DNA from: Chaenocephalus aceratus
Lineage: Eukaryota; Chordata; Actinopteri; Perciformes; Channichthyidae
NCBI GenBank assembly: GCA_023974075.1
Contig: CM043792.1
Span: 13,249,456 to 13,313,455 of the forward strand
Length of the DNA: 64,000 bases
Direction of reading: 5' to 3'
How positions within the stretch are numbered: the first letter of the stretch is position 1; the number at the start of each line of letters is the position of its first letter. Under the pieces are notes generated by a model, which did no database searches, was not told where the DNA came from, and saw only the letters and a program-made list of their open reading frames with translations. Of the stretch, positions 44,918 to 59,060 are shown piece after piece. The position numbers and the translations under genes were made by a program.

Positions 44918-45303
44918 TCACATCTTGCAGACGAAGTTAGTGACCAGCTGGTGAACATGGTGGAGGGTAAAGCAAATAACAAGTAGTTTTTTGGAGACAA
45001 AAATAAAATCACAAATTCAATCATATGATAATGTTGCTCAGTAACTCCTCAATGTTTAAATAAGAATAAAACAATTGCCATATCATCTTAGACGTCTAAT
45101 TTGTTTTTTAAAACTGGTTTCTGCTAGCACAAAATTGCCCAAATCTTTTTTGGAATTTTTGCAGGGTTAATCTAAAAATGTTCATGGCCTTCAAATAAAC
45201 CAATGTTAACTGATGGGACATGATCCATAGCAAGAACTGTTCAAATTATTTGTATTTTGTATGGCCAACAATTTAGCTTTTCTATTAGACTTTTTGTGGT
45301 AGG
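44918..45303. other. No recognised gene
   Basis: AT-rich spacer between element C and gypsy 2. Nothing recognised. Confidence 0.5.
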
Positions 45304-45602
45304 TGTCACGATCACAGGTACAGATCAGAACCCAATAGCACGACTCAGATACAACCAGTATATAGTAATGTTCAGTTTATTCCAGGTCAAGGACAGGCAG
45401 AGTCAAAACCAGTAAATCCGTCAGACAGGCAGGCAGCAATCGAAAACTGGGCAGGACAAAACAGGTGAGGGGAAGGGCTGAGGAGACCAGGTGATGGAAA
45501 TGAGCTGATTACAAGGGCCTGGAGGAAAGCGGGATCTGAAATGACAGGAGAGTTTAGATGAGGCATCAAACAAACAATAATAGAAGTGTCTAACTTGTGA
45601 CA
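45304..45602 (-). repeat. Gypsy 2 3' LTR (internally deleted)
   Basis: 299 bp against 415 bp for the 5' LTR. The missing block (equivalent to about 50066-50185) contains the TATA box and the R-start motif. The deletion joins ACAAAAC to AGGTGAGG. Confidence 0.93.
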
Positions 45603-46865
45603 GAACCCCCCCCTCTATGGACGGCTCCTGACGTCCTACGAGGTTGATCGGGATGGGCCTGGTGAAAGTCAGTAATGAGAGATGGGTCATAGATACTGCG
45701 AGCGGGCACCCATGACCGCTCTTCAGGACCATAACCCTCCCAGTGTACCAGGTACTGCAACCCTCTACCACGTTGCCGGGACTTGATGAGGCGACGGACA
45801 GTGTAAACAGTCTCCCCGTCGATAGTCCGGGGTGGTGGTGGGGGTGTAGAGGGGGGCTGAAGAGGGCTCACATTAACTGGTTTGATCTTGGACACGTGGA
45901 AGGTAGGATGAATCCTCATAGAAGGGGGCAGACGCAGGCGGACGGCTGCAGGATTGATAATCCTAGCTATGGGAAATGGGCCTACAAAACGGGGAGACAA
46001 CTTCTTTGACTCAACTCTGAGAGGGAGATCCCGTGTGGAGAGCCAGACACGTTGCCCTGGGGAGTACTGTGGAGCTGGCTTGCGACGGCGATTGGCGGTC
46101 CGTTGATAACGGTCGGAAGAGCGCAGGAGCGCGGAGCGGGCCTTTAACCACATGCGTCGACATCGGCTTACAAACGCCTGTGCAGATGGGACGCTGGCCT
46201 CCCGTTCCTGTGCCGGGAAAAGGGGCGGCTGGTATCCGCGGGAGCATTGGAATGGAGAAAGACCAGTAGCAGAACTAGGAAGGGTGTTGTGGGCATACTC
46301 AACCCATAGAAGCTGCCTCGACCAGGAGGAGGGAGTGGAGGAAGCTAGACAGCGTAAGGCAGTCTCCATCTCCTGGTTCATTCGCTCTGCTTGACCATTG
46401 GACTGGGGATGAAATCCGGACGAGAGACTGACACTGGCTCCCAGCAGCGTGCAAAACTCGGACCAAAACGAGAAGTAAATTGTGATCACCGATCAGACAC
46501 AACGTCACTGGGGAGACCATGCAGCCTGAACACATGTTGTAGCATGATTTCAGCTGTTTCCTTGGCAGTAGGTAATTTGGTTAATGGAATAAGCCGGGCA
46601 GACTTGGAAAACCGGTCTATGACTGAGTATGACTGTGTTACCGTCTGAGGGTGGTAGTCCGGTGACAAAATCCAAGGCGATGTGGGACCAGGGACGATGA
46701 GGGATAGGGCAAGGGATGAAGAAGACCGGAGGGAGCTTGGCGTGAGGTCTTATTTTGGGAGCAGACTAGGCAAGCAGCAATGAATTCCTTGGCATCCTTC
46801 TCCATGGAAGACCACCAAATCGCTGTGGAATCAGGGCTAGGGACCGTGTCACTCCTGAGTGACAA
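45590..46865 (-). pseudogene. Gypsy 2 integrase with chromodomain, broken
   Basis: The core is split over frames. The second catalytic aspartate (V-V-S-D-R) is at about 46486-46500 and is followed directly by an in-frame TGA and a frameshift. The catalytic glutamate is in [10 protein letters not shown] (about 46385). The zinc-binding C-x-x-C is near 46790. The frame from 46489 to 45590 is open for 299 residues and ends in an intact-looking chromodomain: [10 protein letters not shown], then [15 protein letters not shown]. Such domains bind methylated histone H3 and steer insertion into heterochromatin in this clade. Confidence 0.92.
45603..45618 (-). promoter_or_regulatory. Gypsy 2 polypurine tract
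   Basis: Minus strand ATAGAGGGGGGGGTTCTG, adjacent to the 3' LTR. Confidence 0.85.
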
Positions 46866-48484
<1,619 letters not shown>

Positions 48485-48649
48485 TTGAGGAACTAGATCT
48501 TAAGCAGACAGCATGACAATGAGCACTCCACTCTCTAATAGTCCCTGAAGCCCAATCTATATGAGGATTATGCTTCCTTAACCAAGGAAACCCCAAAATG
48601 ACAGGCTGATGTGGTGCATGGATAAGGTGAAAAGAGAGTGTTTCGCTGT

Positions 48650-48900
48650 GATTACCTAACATGCCTCATTTGAACTGGAGTTGAACGGTGGTGTCACTCT
48701 GCAGAGAAGACGACCATCTAGAGCTGTAGCATTGATGGGCTTCTCCAAAGCCTCCCGACCAAGTCCCATTTGAAAGGCCAGTGTTATGTCCAAAAGACTG
48801 GCATCAGCACCAGAGTCAATAAGACTGCCACAGTGTGCATTTTCCCCAAGCAGCTCAGCTGAGCATGGGTTAGGCGTCGAGAGGGTATTTCTAAATTCAT
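48650..48900 (-). pseudogene. Gypsy 2 aspartic protease
   Basis: Active site D-S-G-A-D at 48803-48817 (minus strand) in L-I-D-S-G-A-D-A-S-L-L-D, followed by A-L-D-G-R-L-L-C-R-V-T. The frame is lost downstream near 48665. Confidence 0.82.
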
Positions 48901-48949
48901 CATACGGCTCACCAGCGCCCTCTGGATGACTGGTGAGCCCTGTCTTTTA

Positions 48950-49813
48950 CAGGACAAGAGAAGGCAAGATGACCCTGCTGGCCGCAGTAAAGACAGCAGT
49001 TGTCCCGCAGGCGCGCTGGTCGTCTGCCTCGGAGAGCCGGGTCCGCCCCAGCTGCATTGGTTCAGACGAGTTCGAAAATCCTCCTCTCACCTGTTCAGTA
49101 GCATGCGCTGACGGGAGAGGCGGAGCCTGAGGGGGCAACGGAGAAAACCCTCTCTCTCTCCGCTCCCGCAGACGGCAGTCAATGCGGATGGAAGAGAGCC
49201 ACCAGCTCATCTAAATCAGCAGGAAGGTCCCTAGCTGCCAGCTCGTCTTTAAGGCGATCCGACAGACCGTTGTAGAAGGCATCGAGAAGTGAAGAAGCAT
49301 TCCATTTACTCTCGGCGGCTATGGTACGAAACTCGATGGAGTAAATCGGACACAGATCTCCCCCCTTGCACCATGTTAAACAGTCCCCGAGCTACCTCTC
49401 TTCCGGGTGTAGCGTGATCAAAAACGTTACGCAGTTCATCGGAGAATACACTTACAGACGAGCAGGCAGAGGATTGTCTTTCCCATTCGGCTGGTACCCC
49501 AGTCTTAGCTTTGCCCGTGAGAAGAGAGACAATATACGCCACCCCGGATCTTTCTGTTGGGAAGGCGGAAGGCTGAAGCTCGAAGGCGAGGGAACATTGG
49601 ACCAGGAATGGTCTGCACGAACCTGGGGCTCCAGAGTAGCGTTGCGGAGGAGGCAGGCGTGCATCCGATGCCGGAGGACTCTGGATTCGAACAGCGGAAG
49701 CTGGAGTTTAGTTCCGGGCCATGGACCGTTGCAGGACGGGTCTGAAGATGATCACGGAGATTCACAAAGGTCCGTTCGAAACGAGCGGCCATCTCCTGCA
49801 TCGCTTCAGCCAT
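48950..49813 (-). pseudogene. Gypsy 2 gag, capsid and zinc knuckle
   Basis: A CCHC knuckle C-L-Y-C-G-Q-Q-G-H-L-A-F-S-C lies at about 48955-48998. The capsid part shows L-T-G-K-A-K-T-G-V-P-A-E-W (about 49495-49530), and the N-terminal coiled region E-M-A-A-R-F-E-R-T-F is near 49780. Several frameshifts separate these. The likely original start is the ATG at 49891-49893 (M-N-P-A-D-S), about 17 nt after the LTR. Confidence 0.85.
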
Positions 49814-49897
49814 GAAGGTAAGCTGCTGCTCGTGGCGTTTGTAACACGATATCGTGCAAAGGCGGTTCTGTCGCTGAGTCGGCTGGATTCATGTTTG

Positions 49898-49909
49898 GCC
49901 AGATTGTAC
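49898..49909 (-). promoter_or_regulatory. Gypsy 2 primer-binding site (self-priming type)
   Basis: Minus strand GTACAATCTGGCC follows the LTR. ACAATCTGGC is the exact complement (10 nt) of GCCAGATTGT in its own LTR (50116-50125 on the minus strand). No TGG start is present. Confidence 0.7.
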
Positions 49910-50324
49910 TGTCACGATCACAGGTACAGATCAGAACCCAATAGCACGACTCAGATACAACCAGTATAGTAATGTTCAGTTTATTCCAGGTCAAGGACAG
50001 GCAGAGTCAAAACAGTAAATCCGTCAGAAAGGCAGGCAGGAATCAAAAACTGGGCAGGACAAAACTTCGGGACTAGAGCACAACACTCACTGGAGAGCTT
50101 GGCGGAAACTACAAGACAATCTGGCAAAGGACAACTGATAATGAGGTGGTATAAATACTGTGGAGTGATGAGGGAATGAGTAACAGGTGAGGGGAAGGGC
50201 TGAGGAGACCAGGTGAGGGAAATTAGCTGATTACAAGGGCCTGGAGGAAAGTGGGATCTGAAATGACAGGAGAGTTTAGATGAGGCATCAAACAAACAAT
50301 AATAGAAGTGTCTAACTTGTGACA
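49910..50324 (-). repeat. Gypsy 2 5' LTR
   Basis: 415 bp, minus strand TGTCACAAGTTAG to GATCGTGACA. TATTTATA box at 50150-50157 and the self-priming motif GCCAGATTGT at 50116-50125, 32 nt downstream. Confidence 0.95.
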
Positions 50325-50329
50325 GTAGG

Positions 50330-51577
50330 TAAATATGTTGGTACTTCTGCAATTGCAAATTCCGACATCATTATTCGCAGAGTTACAAGGGATCCATATT
50401 TAGACAAATAAAATGATTTTAGGCACTTAAAAACAAGTTTATGTTATTACTGCTCCATTCTGCTCATTAGAAGAAAGACCAGTGGGGGGGTCAAAAACAC
50501 CCCCGGACCCTTTACCCTAATCCTACAAGATGAACATAAAACATCATTAGGGTTAGGGTTTAGTCTTTAGCATGTCAAGGAACTAATTCAGGGATTACAG
50601 GTGTGGTTGCAGTTGATGTGGTGCATGACCTTGGCATGAAGCGACCAGATGGCTCAGCACAACAACCAAACAGTGCTATGTATGTATCATTGGTCTGATC
50701 TGGAGCTAAACCAAGAAAAGGGAGATTAATATACTTTCACAACCTCTAAAGGATCTTATAAAGGCACAGGGAAAGATAAAAAGCAGTGAGGTATCATTAA
50801 ATTAAAAAAAGATTATTGCAATAGATCTTCACTGTCAATTCTTAGCAAGCATCCAACTGAAGACTTCATAGGTTTTGCTCATCCTAATTGAGACACTGAC
50901 AGTTATGACTAATAACTTATATTCATGGATGCAACAATATGGATAAAATAAAGTCAAATCAGGCATCTCATTTGAAACAAGATAATTTAGTTTGTGCAAT
51001 ATAAGTATCCATTTCCAGTTGATGTTAAGCAGGGTAGTAGTTCCCATGAATTGCAAAACCTCAGATTTAGACACAAGATGTAAAAAATGCTCAACTAAAG
51101 GGTTAGAGAACAACAAAACTAGAACAAATGGGTTAACTTAAAAAAGGCATGAGAAAGCAGGAAGTGGAGACTTTTGCCATTGTCATCAAAAAGACAAATA
51201 TTGCATAGCAGGTGCAAGGGTGAGGAGGCTAAGGTCTAAAATAGGACAGCATTGTGGAAGAGGCAGTGTCATCATCAAAGAGAAGAAAAAGGGTGATCAC
51301 ACACATTTACAGGAGCAGGTAGCCAGGTGTGAGAAAGCAGTGTCTCAGGGAATGCATGGTCAGTGGGTGAAAGAGAGGGGAATGTGGAGAGGAGCAAACT
51401 CAGCTGGAGAAAGAGAATACATTTAAATGAATAAAAGGAGATGCAGCTGGCAGTAGGATGTCTTTCTTCTACCCCAAATCTGAGTTAAATACTGGAATGG
51501 AAACTGGCTAATGTAACATTCCGAATATACTGTCACACTATCATTCATTATCAGTTTTCACGTTTATCTAAAATGGA
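50330..51577. other. No recognised gene
   Basis: About 1.2 kb without a convincing coding frame or terminal repeat. Confidence 0.5.
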
Positions 51578-51624
51578 AGTTCTGTCTGTCCGTCTGTCTG
51601 TCCGTCTGTCGGTCTGTCTGTCCC

Positions 51625-51665
<41 letters not shown>

Positions 51666-51780
51666 ACATGTGTGTCTGTCTGTCTGTCTGTCTGTATGTC
51701 TGTCTGTCTGTACGTGTGTCTGTCTGTCTGTCTGTCTGTACGTCCGTCCGTCCGTCTGTCTGTGTGTCTGTCTGTCTCTC
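51578..51780. repeat. (TCTG)n microsatellite, imperfect
   Basis: About 200 bp of TCTG/TCCG units with variant TACG and TGTG units. It abuts the left arm of element E. Confidence 0.95.
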
Positions 51781-52028
51781 ACGTGTCTGAAGACCACCTC
51801 AACATAATGTTGTTCTGCTCGGGAGAAGTTTTTTTTTATGCGGCAGCCTCCATGTAAAGTTACGGGTTGAACACAGTATTTCCGGTCTCGACGTTTTCAT
51901 AATAAAATGATCAAATTATTTAACAGTGATATCTGCAGTAGTCATCAACTAAAAAACATCAGTTTATCCTTGTTAATTATACGACATTTATTGGTTTAAA
52001 TTGTGTACAATGCTTTTGTGTTTTTCCC

Positions 52029-52925
52029 AGTTATTTATTTATTTTATTTATTCATTTATTTCACAGGGACAGTGCACATTAATGAACATTTCTGTAAACG
52101 TGCCAGAGTTAGCCAAGAGGCTATTTTTCATCTGTAGTCCCTGGACAGATTTTAAAAGTCAACCTAAAACACATTTCATTTTAAACAAGTAAATACAATA
52201 CATTTAAAACAAGTAACATTCATTACTGGGATACTTAAATAAAACAATTTAAAATATAGAACATTAAAACAAAACAAATAAAACAAACAACAAAGAACAT
52301 GTTAAAACACAGGCGGTGGATTGTAAGGAGCAGAAGATTGGGTCAGTGTTGGCAGAGCTGATTCCTCACTAACCAGGTTTTGAGTTGGGATTTAAATAAA
52401 GTGAATGTGGTCTGTTCTCTGATTGGAGGTGGGATTGAGTTCCATTGCTGAGCAGCTTTAACAGAAAATGAAGACTGACTGACAGAACTTTTTCTGAGTG
52501 GAATAATGCAATCTCCTCTCGCTGCACCTCTTGTTACCCTAGTTGCAGTTGTGCGTATGTTAATAAACTGTCTAAGAGGAGGTGAGGTAAGGCCGTTGAC
52601 AATCTTGTAAAAAAGGCAAGCATTTGCATGTTTAATGAGGTTTTCCCAGCTTAGCAAGTTGTATTTTTGGAGTATTGGGCAGTGATGTCCAGTATTTGAG
52701 TGTTTGTTTGTACAATGACTCCAGTGGTTTTAATGTTCTTGTACTGGCATGTGACCAGGTAGGTGATGTGTGAGAGAACCATAGAGTGTGTGTACATTAG
52801 AGATGCCTCAATTGACATGTAATCTCTGGTGAACCTAAAATTCGACAGACTGAATTTGACCCTATTACATATTTTTTTAACCTGAGCCATAGGTTTTTCT
52901 CTTTCGATTCTGAGAGACACCTTTC
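52029..52925 (-). pseudogene. LINE C-terminal coding fragment and 3' UTR
   Basis: The minus-strand frame 52657-52343 encodes a typical fish LINE C-terminus (L-S-W-E-N-L-I-K-H-A-N-A, then W-N-S-I-P-P-P-I-R). Upstream, 52920-52651 is the preceding coding part in a shifted frame (L-S-N-F-R-F-T-R). The 3' UTR (52340-52029) contains CAGGGACAGTGCACATTAAT on the + strand, a common fish LINE-tail motif. The copy is 5'-truncated and inserted into element E. Confidence 0.75.
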
Positions 52926-53526
52926 TTTTTTCCGAGGTTTTGATAGGCTAAAACATGGATTATTTTAGCCGCAATGTATGTCGGGATATGGTGTTTATGC
53001 GATATGAAATTGAAAAAAAATGTTATAAATAAAAGAATACTTTATTCCGAGTGTTCTTGCTTTTCTTTTGGAAGTCATCACATGACGGCATTGTAATACA
53101 TGGTTCGGCTGCATTAAATATTACATATCTGCCGTAGATATTTATTTCTAGAGCCCTGATCAGAAGACCTTTTGACAAACTGTAAGAAATGCCGCCAAAA
53201 CTGAATACGTGATGTGGATCATAAATACACTGAACAAAAATATAAATGCAACACTTTTGTTTTTGCTCCCATTTTTCATGAGATGAACTCAAAGATCTAA
53301 AACATTTTCTATATACACAAAAAAAACATTTCTCTCAAATATTGTTCACAAATCTGAAAAAATCTGTGATAGTGAGCACTTCTCCTTTGCCGAGATAATC
53401 CATCCCACTTCACAGGTGTGGTATATCAAGATGCTCATTAGACAGCATGATTATTGCACAGGTGTGCCTTAGGCTGGCCACAATAAAAGGCCACTCTAAA
53501 ATGTTCAGTTTTTCACACAGCACAAT

Positions 53527-54472
53527 GCCACAGATGTCGCAAGTTTTGAGGGAGTGTGCATTTCTCTACATAAGCCGTCTCCAAAGGCGTTTCAGAGAAT
53601 TTGGCAGTACATCCAACCGGCCTCACAACGGCGTTTCAGAGAATTTGGCAGTACATCCAACCGGCCTCACAACCGCAGACCACGTGTAACCACACCAGCC
53701 CAGGACCTCCACATCCAGCATGTTCACCTCCAAAATCGTCTGAGACCAGCCACTTGGACAGCTGCTGCAACAATCGGTTTGCATAACCAAAGAATTTCTG
53801 CACAAACTCTCAGAAACCGTCTCAGGGAAGCTCATCTGCATGCTCGTCGTCCTCATCGGGGTCTCGACCTGACTCCGGTTTCGTCGTCGTAACCGACTTG
53901 AGTGGGCAAATGCTCACATTCGATGGCGTCTGGCACGTTGGAGAGGTGATCTCTTCACGGATGAATCCCGGTTTTCACTGTTCAGGGCAGATGGCAGACA
54001 GCGTGTGTGGCATCGTGTGGGTGAGCGGTTTTCTGATGTCAATGTTGTGAATCCAGTGGCCCATGGTGGTGGTGGGGTTATGGTATGGGCAGGCGTATGT
54101 TATGGACAACGAACACAGGTGCATTTTATTGATGGCATTGTGAATGCACAGAGATACCGTGACGAGATCCTGAGGCCCATTGTTGTGCCATTCATCCACG
54201 ACCATCACCTCATGTTGCAGCATGTTAATGCACGGCCCCATGTTGCAAGGATCTGTACACAATTCCTGGAGGCTGAAAACATCCCAGTTCTTGCATGGCC
54301 AGCATACTCACTGGACATGTCACCCATTGAGCATGTTTGGGATGCTCTGGATCGGCGTATACGACAGCGTGTTCCAGTTCCTGCCAATATCCAGCAACTT
54401 CGCACAGCCATTGAAGAGGAGTGGACCAACATTCCACAGGCCACAATCAACAACCTGATCAACTCTATGTGA
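53527..54472 (+). pseudogene. Tc1 transposase, inactivated
   Basis: A DD34E cut-and-paste transposase. Helix-turn-helix remnants: R-L-Q-R-R-F-R-E-F-G, then R-P-R-V-T-T-P. First catalytic aspartate in F-T-D-E-S-R-F-S (about 53955-53978). In the second catalytic motif the usual D-N-A-R-P-H reads V-N-A-R-P-H (about 54223-54240), so the aspartate is replaced by valine. Glutamate in M-S-P-I-E-H-V-W (about 54317-54340). A 44-bp tandem duplication lies at about 53587-53674, part of the N-terminal domain is deleted before it, and a frameshift lies near 53885. It is dead on several counts. Confidence 0.92.
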
Positions 54473-56103
54473 AGGAGATGTGTTGCACTGCGTGTGGCAA
54501 ATGGTGGTCACACCAGATACTGACTGGTTTTCGGACCCCCCCAGACCCCCCCAGTAAAGCAAAACTGCACGTTTCAGAGTGGCCTTTTATTGTGGCCAGC
54601 CTAAGGCACACCTGTGCAATAATCATGCTGTCTAATTCAGCATCTTGATATCCCACACCTGTGAGGTCTTATGGATTATCTCGGCAAAGGAGAAGTGCTC
54701 ACGATCACGGATTTTTTCAGATTTGTGAACAATATTTGAGAGAAATGGTTATTTTGTGTACATATGTAGCACCTCATTTCAGACAGTTTGAAACGCGAGG
54801 GCCGTGGCCGGCACGGAGTCTGCCCTCGCTCAAGGGAAAACCTCCAGCGTGACTTGAGACCGCCCCTTGATAAATAAATGTAATTATAATGAAGCCAGCT
54901 GCATGGGATCATTGATCCACCAGGGGGTGCAGTGGGGTTCCACACTGGAGCTCATGTGAAATAAACTCTGATACAGTACGGTCGATTTATGTCTGGTAGG
55001 CTACTACTGTATAGCAGATCTTTGTTAAGATCCATATGTCACGGATAGGATCATACCCTGCTAAATAAGAGACATGTATCATTTAGGCCCAAACATCCAT
55101 GTTTTTATTTAATGTTGGTTAGGCCACAACTACTGTACAAAAAACATCAGGAAGCCCGCCGGCTCCAAAAAGGAATGGGAGGAGGAAATGCTCTCAATTT
55201 TTATTCTAATTTAATCATCATCTTCACCACGATCATTTATGTTTATATTCGCCGAATTGACATGAAAGCACTGACAAATATGAATATACTGTAGTCAACT
55301 TCATTAAAACGTTATTAATGTGCTTAAACTCAGTAATTCAGTAAAAATCTATTATATTTTAATGGAGCCTCAAGATCCCTCCGCTACGTGTCGGGACCCT
55401 GATCTGCCTGAAGGATGTTATTTTCCCCATAATGACCAAGTCGCTGCACATTATCCCGCTTATTACATGGCCACATTCTCAACAAAGTAACGACATGACT
55501 CCCAATATTAATTGAATACTTTTATGGATTTAGAAAATGTTTTTGTTGATTTAAAAAATAGTTGTATGTATTGATTTAAATTGACATGCATCCGCTAAGA
55601 AAATAGTCCGTTGTTACCGTTTTTTAAACAGTCTGAATGAAACGGCAGCTCTCAGCTGTGTTTTTACACACCTAATGGCCCATCAGGCACAGCTCTCTCT
55701 CTCCCCCCCCCTGATCTTACAGCTACACCATTGTTGGTTTCCATGGTAGCGCGTCTCTTTAGTAGCGTGCGCAACTGAAAGTCTGAGAGGGTGAGCATTG
55801 TCACAAAAAACAGAACAAGAATCGACAACTCCACCCTCTGCTCACTCCTTTCCTGTAAAATAGAGGTCCAGCCAGGCACAACAGTGCACTTCTCTTTCCC
55901 GCACTACTGTGGCAGACCATGGGGCTGGGTCAACCACTAACATATTCATATTTCTTTCTCAAAAAGAGAAATATGACGTTAGTCAACATTTCACAGTGTT
56001 TACAAACATTGACTATACCGTTCACCAGCCCCACCCCCTATGCCTTGTATGTTGCGAACTCTTTGTTTAAAACTAATTGGCCATCGGAATGTGTTTGTGC
56101 CAA

Positions 56104-56264
<161 letters not shown>

Positions 56265-57762
56265 TGTGATCTCTCTTCTCCAGCAGTCTGGTTGTGTTCG
56301 CATATTTTATGCTGTCGCAGTTCCTGTTGTTTCTATCACGCATTGCGGATGAAAGAGTCTATGCCTAATAAAAGTGAAAAACAATGAACAAGACTAACGT
56401 ATTTAATAATTAATTATATTTATTCCGTTTGGATGTTTTGACTTTGTTTAGAGCAGTGTCTTCTCTTCTCTCCGCAGCAGAGAGCTAAGCGCTGTCAGAC
56501 CGGACCTAACCCTGAAAAGTATTATCATCTGAGTAAGTAAAATTAATCATGTTATTAGTATTAATTACATAAGTATTTTTACAACTTGTATTTAGAAATA
56601 CTGTTGTAATTATTGATGCATAAATGTGTTCATCCATTCAATGTGGCATCTGCTCTTAATTGGGTTAATGTATGATATTACTTAATAATACAATACATTA
56701 TAATATATGATATTATAATTACATTTTAGTTTTATTAATTTTATTTCATAGAAACGTATCAAAACATGTAAAAAGAATGGTGATATACACAGTGATAGAT
56801 GTAAGGACTAACGTTTATAATAAATAGCCTAGCATTTATCCATATTCATAATAATATTATATATTCAACAACAATTTTGAATGTAAAAGATTCATAAATA
56901 AAAAACACACACTGTCATTGAAAGTCACACTCAGTGACTTTTATGTGCAACTGCTAAATGTGTTACTGATCAAAAAGGGCTTCTACCTAATTACCTTAAA
57001 TAAACTCATTAATCACGTAAAAATGATTAAAATACGGCGAAAGTTATTAAAATATATGTGCTTCCATTTTTCATACTTTTGAAATATATTTGTATTAACT
57101 TTATATCATCGTATCTCCGTGTTTACTGGGTCTTCTGCATGAAACAAAGACTGGCGTATACTTTCAGCCAGTACTTGTCCGGACTGTTGTTTTCTATGCG
57201 GCACCGGCTTGAACAGGTCATGTGATCACTGATCTGATCACGCCGGCATTATTCTTATCATTCTTTATGAGCGCAGTAGCCCTAATGGTAAGGTAGTCTA
57301 TCTAGCCTAATTATTTATTTATAAAGTGGAGACAAGGCAGAGAAATTCTACAATGAAGCGGGACAGTGTTCTCCGTGAGATCCAGAAACTAAAACTAAAT
57401 TCTATTCAAATTCCAATTCTTGACGGGACGCGCGGTGTAAATGGGTGGCATATGCATTTGAAAAGAAATAGTAATCACACAGTTATCATACAATAGGCTT
57501 AAACAAATATAGCTCTACACCCCTGGCCGAAATGTCCTTAAAATGAAGTCCGAGTTCGACATTTGAATTCATGTCCTGCCAACACTGGCAGGACAGAAGG
57601 CGACACGCCCGTTCTAAGCCGTGTCCTCACTCCTCACATCCCAAGCTGCATCCCCAAAATGTGTATTATGTTGTTACATCTTTTCAGATGTTCTGTTTCA
57701 GTTGTGCTCTTGATAAGCCATTAAAACAGTAAAAAACACGTTCAGTTTCCTTTTGCTTTTTT

Positions 57763-57821
57763 GTCTCTGTACACCAAAACATACCCATCTGTGATGGGTT
57801 ACGTTTTGGTGTACAGGAGAC
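57763..57821. repeat. Short hairpin
   Basis: The arms 57763-57789 and 57793-57821 contain TGTACACCAAAAC and GTTTTGGTGTACA with CCCATC/GATGGG at the tip, separated by 3 nt. Two mismatches and a one-base bulge. It resembles a miniature foldback element. Confidence 0.8.
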
Positions 57822-58917
57822 AGTAGTTTACTGTATTCAGTAATCAGTAACTGATACATTTACAAGTAACCTCCCAACCCTACACATTTTCTTGGTTTTT
57901 TAACCACCATAGTCCCTAATATTTGTAGAAAGGCAGGAAATTTAATTAAATCGGAAAATGTTTTAATTGTGTTTCGTGTCCCCCCCCCGGAATGTGAGCC
58001 AGAGAACTCTAAACAAAAATGTTCTTATCTTATCTTAATAATATCTTCATATTAATAATAAATCATACAGTATGTGTCCGAAAGGGAGCAGGAGGAAGCA
58101 AACACCAAAAAAACATTACAAAAAATATACTGTATTAAAGCAAACTATTTTAAAGGTAAAAGTATGAGCATAACAAATAAAGAAGTGTAAACATTTACAT
58201 TATAATTATGTTATTTATATATAAAGACTATATATTATTGAATTACAAGATTAAATATACTTTATTTGATCTAAAATAATGATGTTTTTTCGTTATACTG
58301 TAGTAGCCTGTGAAAACCATAACAAATATGTGTTCAAACCATAACAAATATGTGTTCAAAACACAAACTGAAAGTACTGAAAGTCCATGAAACTTGTCTT
58401 TTCTGAATTTGTGAATGAAGCGCCATCTAATGGTTAAATCCTGAAATTGAAAATCTGGCAACGCCCTCTTGGAAAATAGTGGGAGGCTTAACATTCCCAG
58501 CCGCTGGGATCCGTTGGTCTTTGGCAGGAAGCTGTTGGCTGGAGTCTGTTCTAGAGTGCTACATCTGTATATAGAAATGTTTTAGATCTTTGAGTTCATC
58601 TCATGAAAAATGGGAGCAAAAACAAAAGTGTTGCATTTATATTTTTGTTCAGTGTATATTAGCAATTAAACAACATCTTCCATTTATTTTCCCACATACA
58701 TCTCCTTGCAGTATCAACACTAATTCCGTTGACTTTTATATTTGATCCAATGGTAGATAGGTTATATTTACACCATAACGGTGCACAGCTGATGGAAATA
58801 TATTATTTACTGAACTACCTTTCCAACTCCTCATGCAGTTGACTGTTACAGGTCTATACAGGTTCATGGTATAATGCATATAAGCTTCAATCCAGAACTG
58901 AAACTGTATTTTCCTTT

Positions 58918-59060
58918 ACGGCCCGTCCACACGGCGGCGTGCGTTGAAGCTTCAACGCTTCTGCCCATTCACTTCCCGTTTCGTTTCGCCGAACAGCATT
59001 GTGGGAGCGAAGTGTAGATTTGCTCGCGTTGCTCGCGGCAAACGTTGTATGATATTATTA
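58918..59060. repeat. One end of a fish MITE
   Basis: Starts GGCCCGTCCACACGGCGGCG followed by TTGAAGCTTCAACGC, a common fish transposon terminus. No mirrored partner found nearby. 59061-60169 holds element E interior modules and the TAGTGGAGTA repeat. Confidence 0.4.

Noticed and set aside
51564..51857. Frames rich in S-V-C-L or T-D-R-Q
   Set aside because: Translations of the TCTG microsatellite.
56470..56530. Exon-like segment between CCGCAG and GTAAGT-like sites
   Set aside because: Too short, with no coding partner; splice-like signals alone occur by chance.
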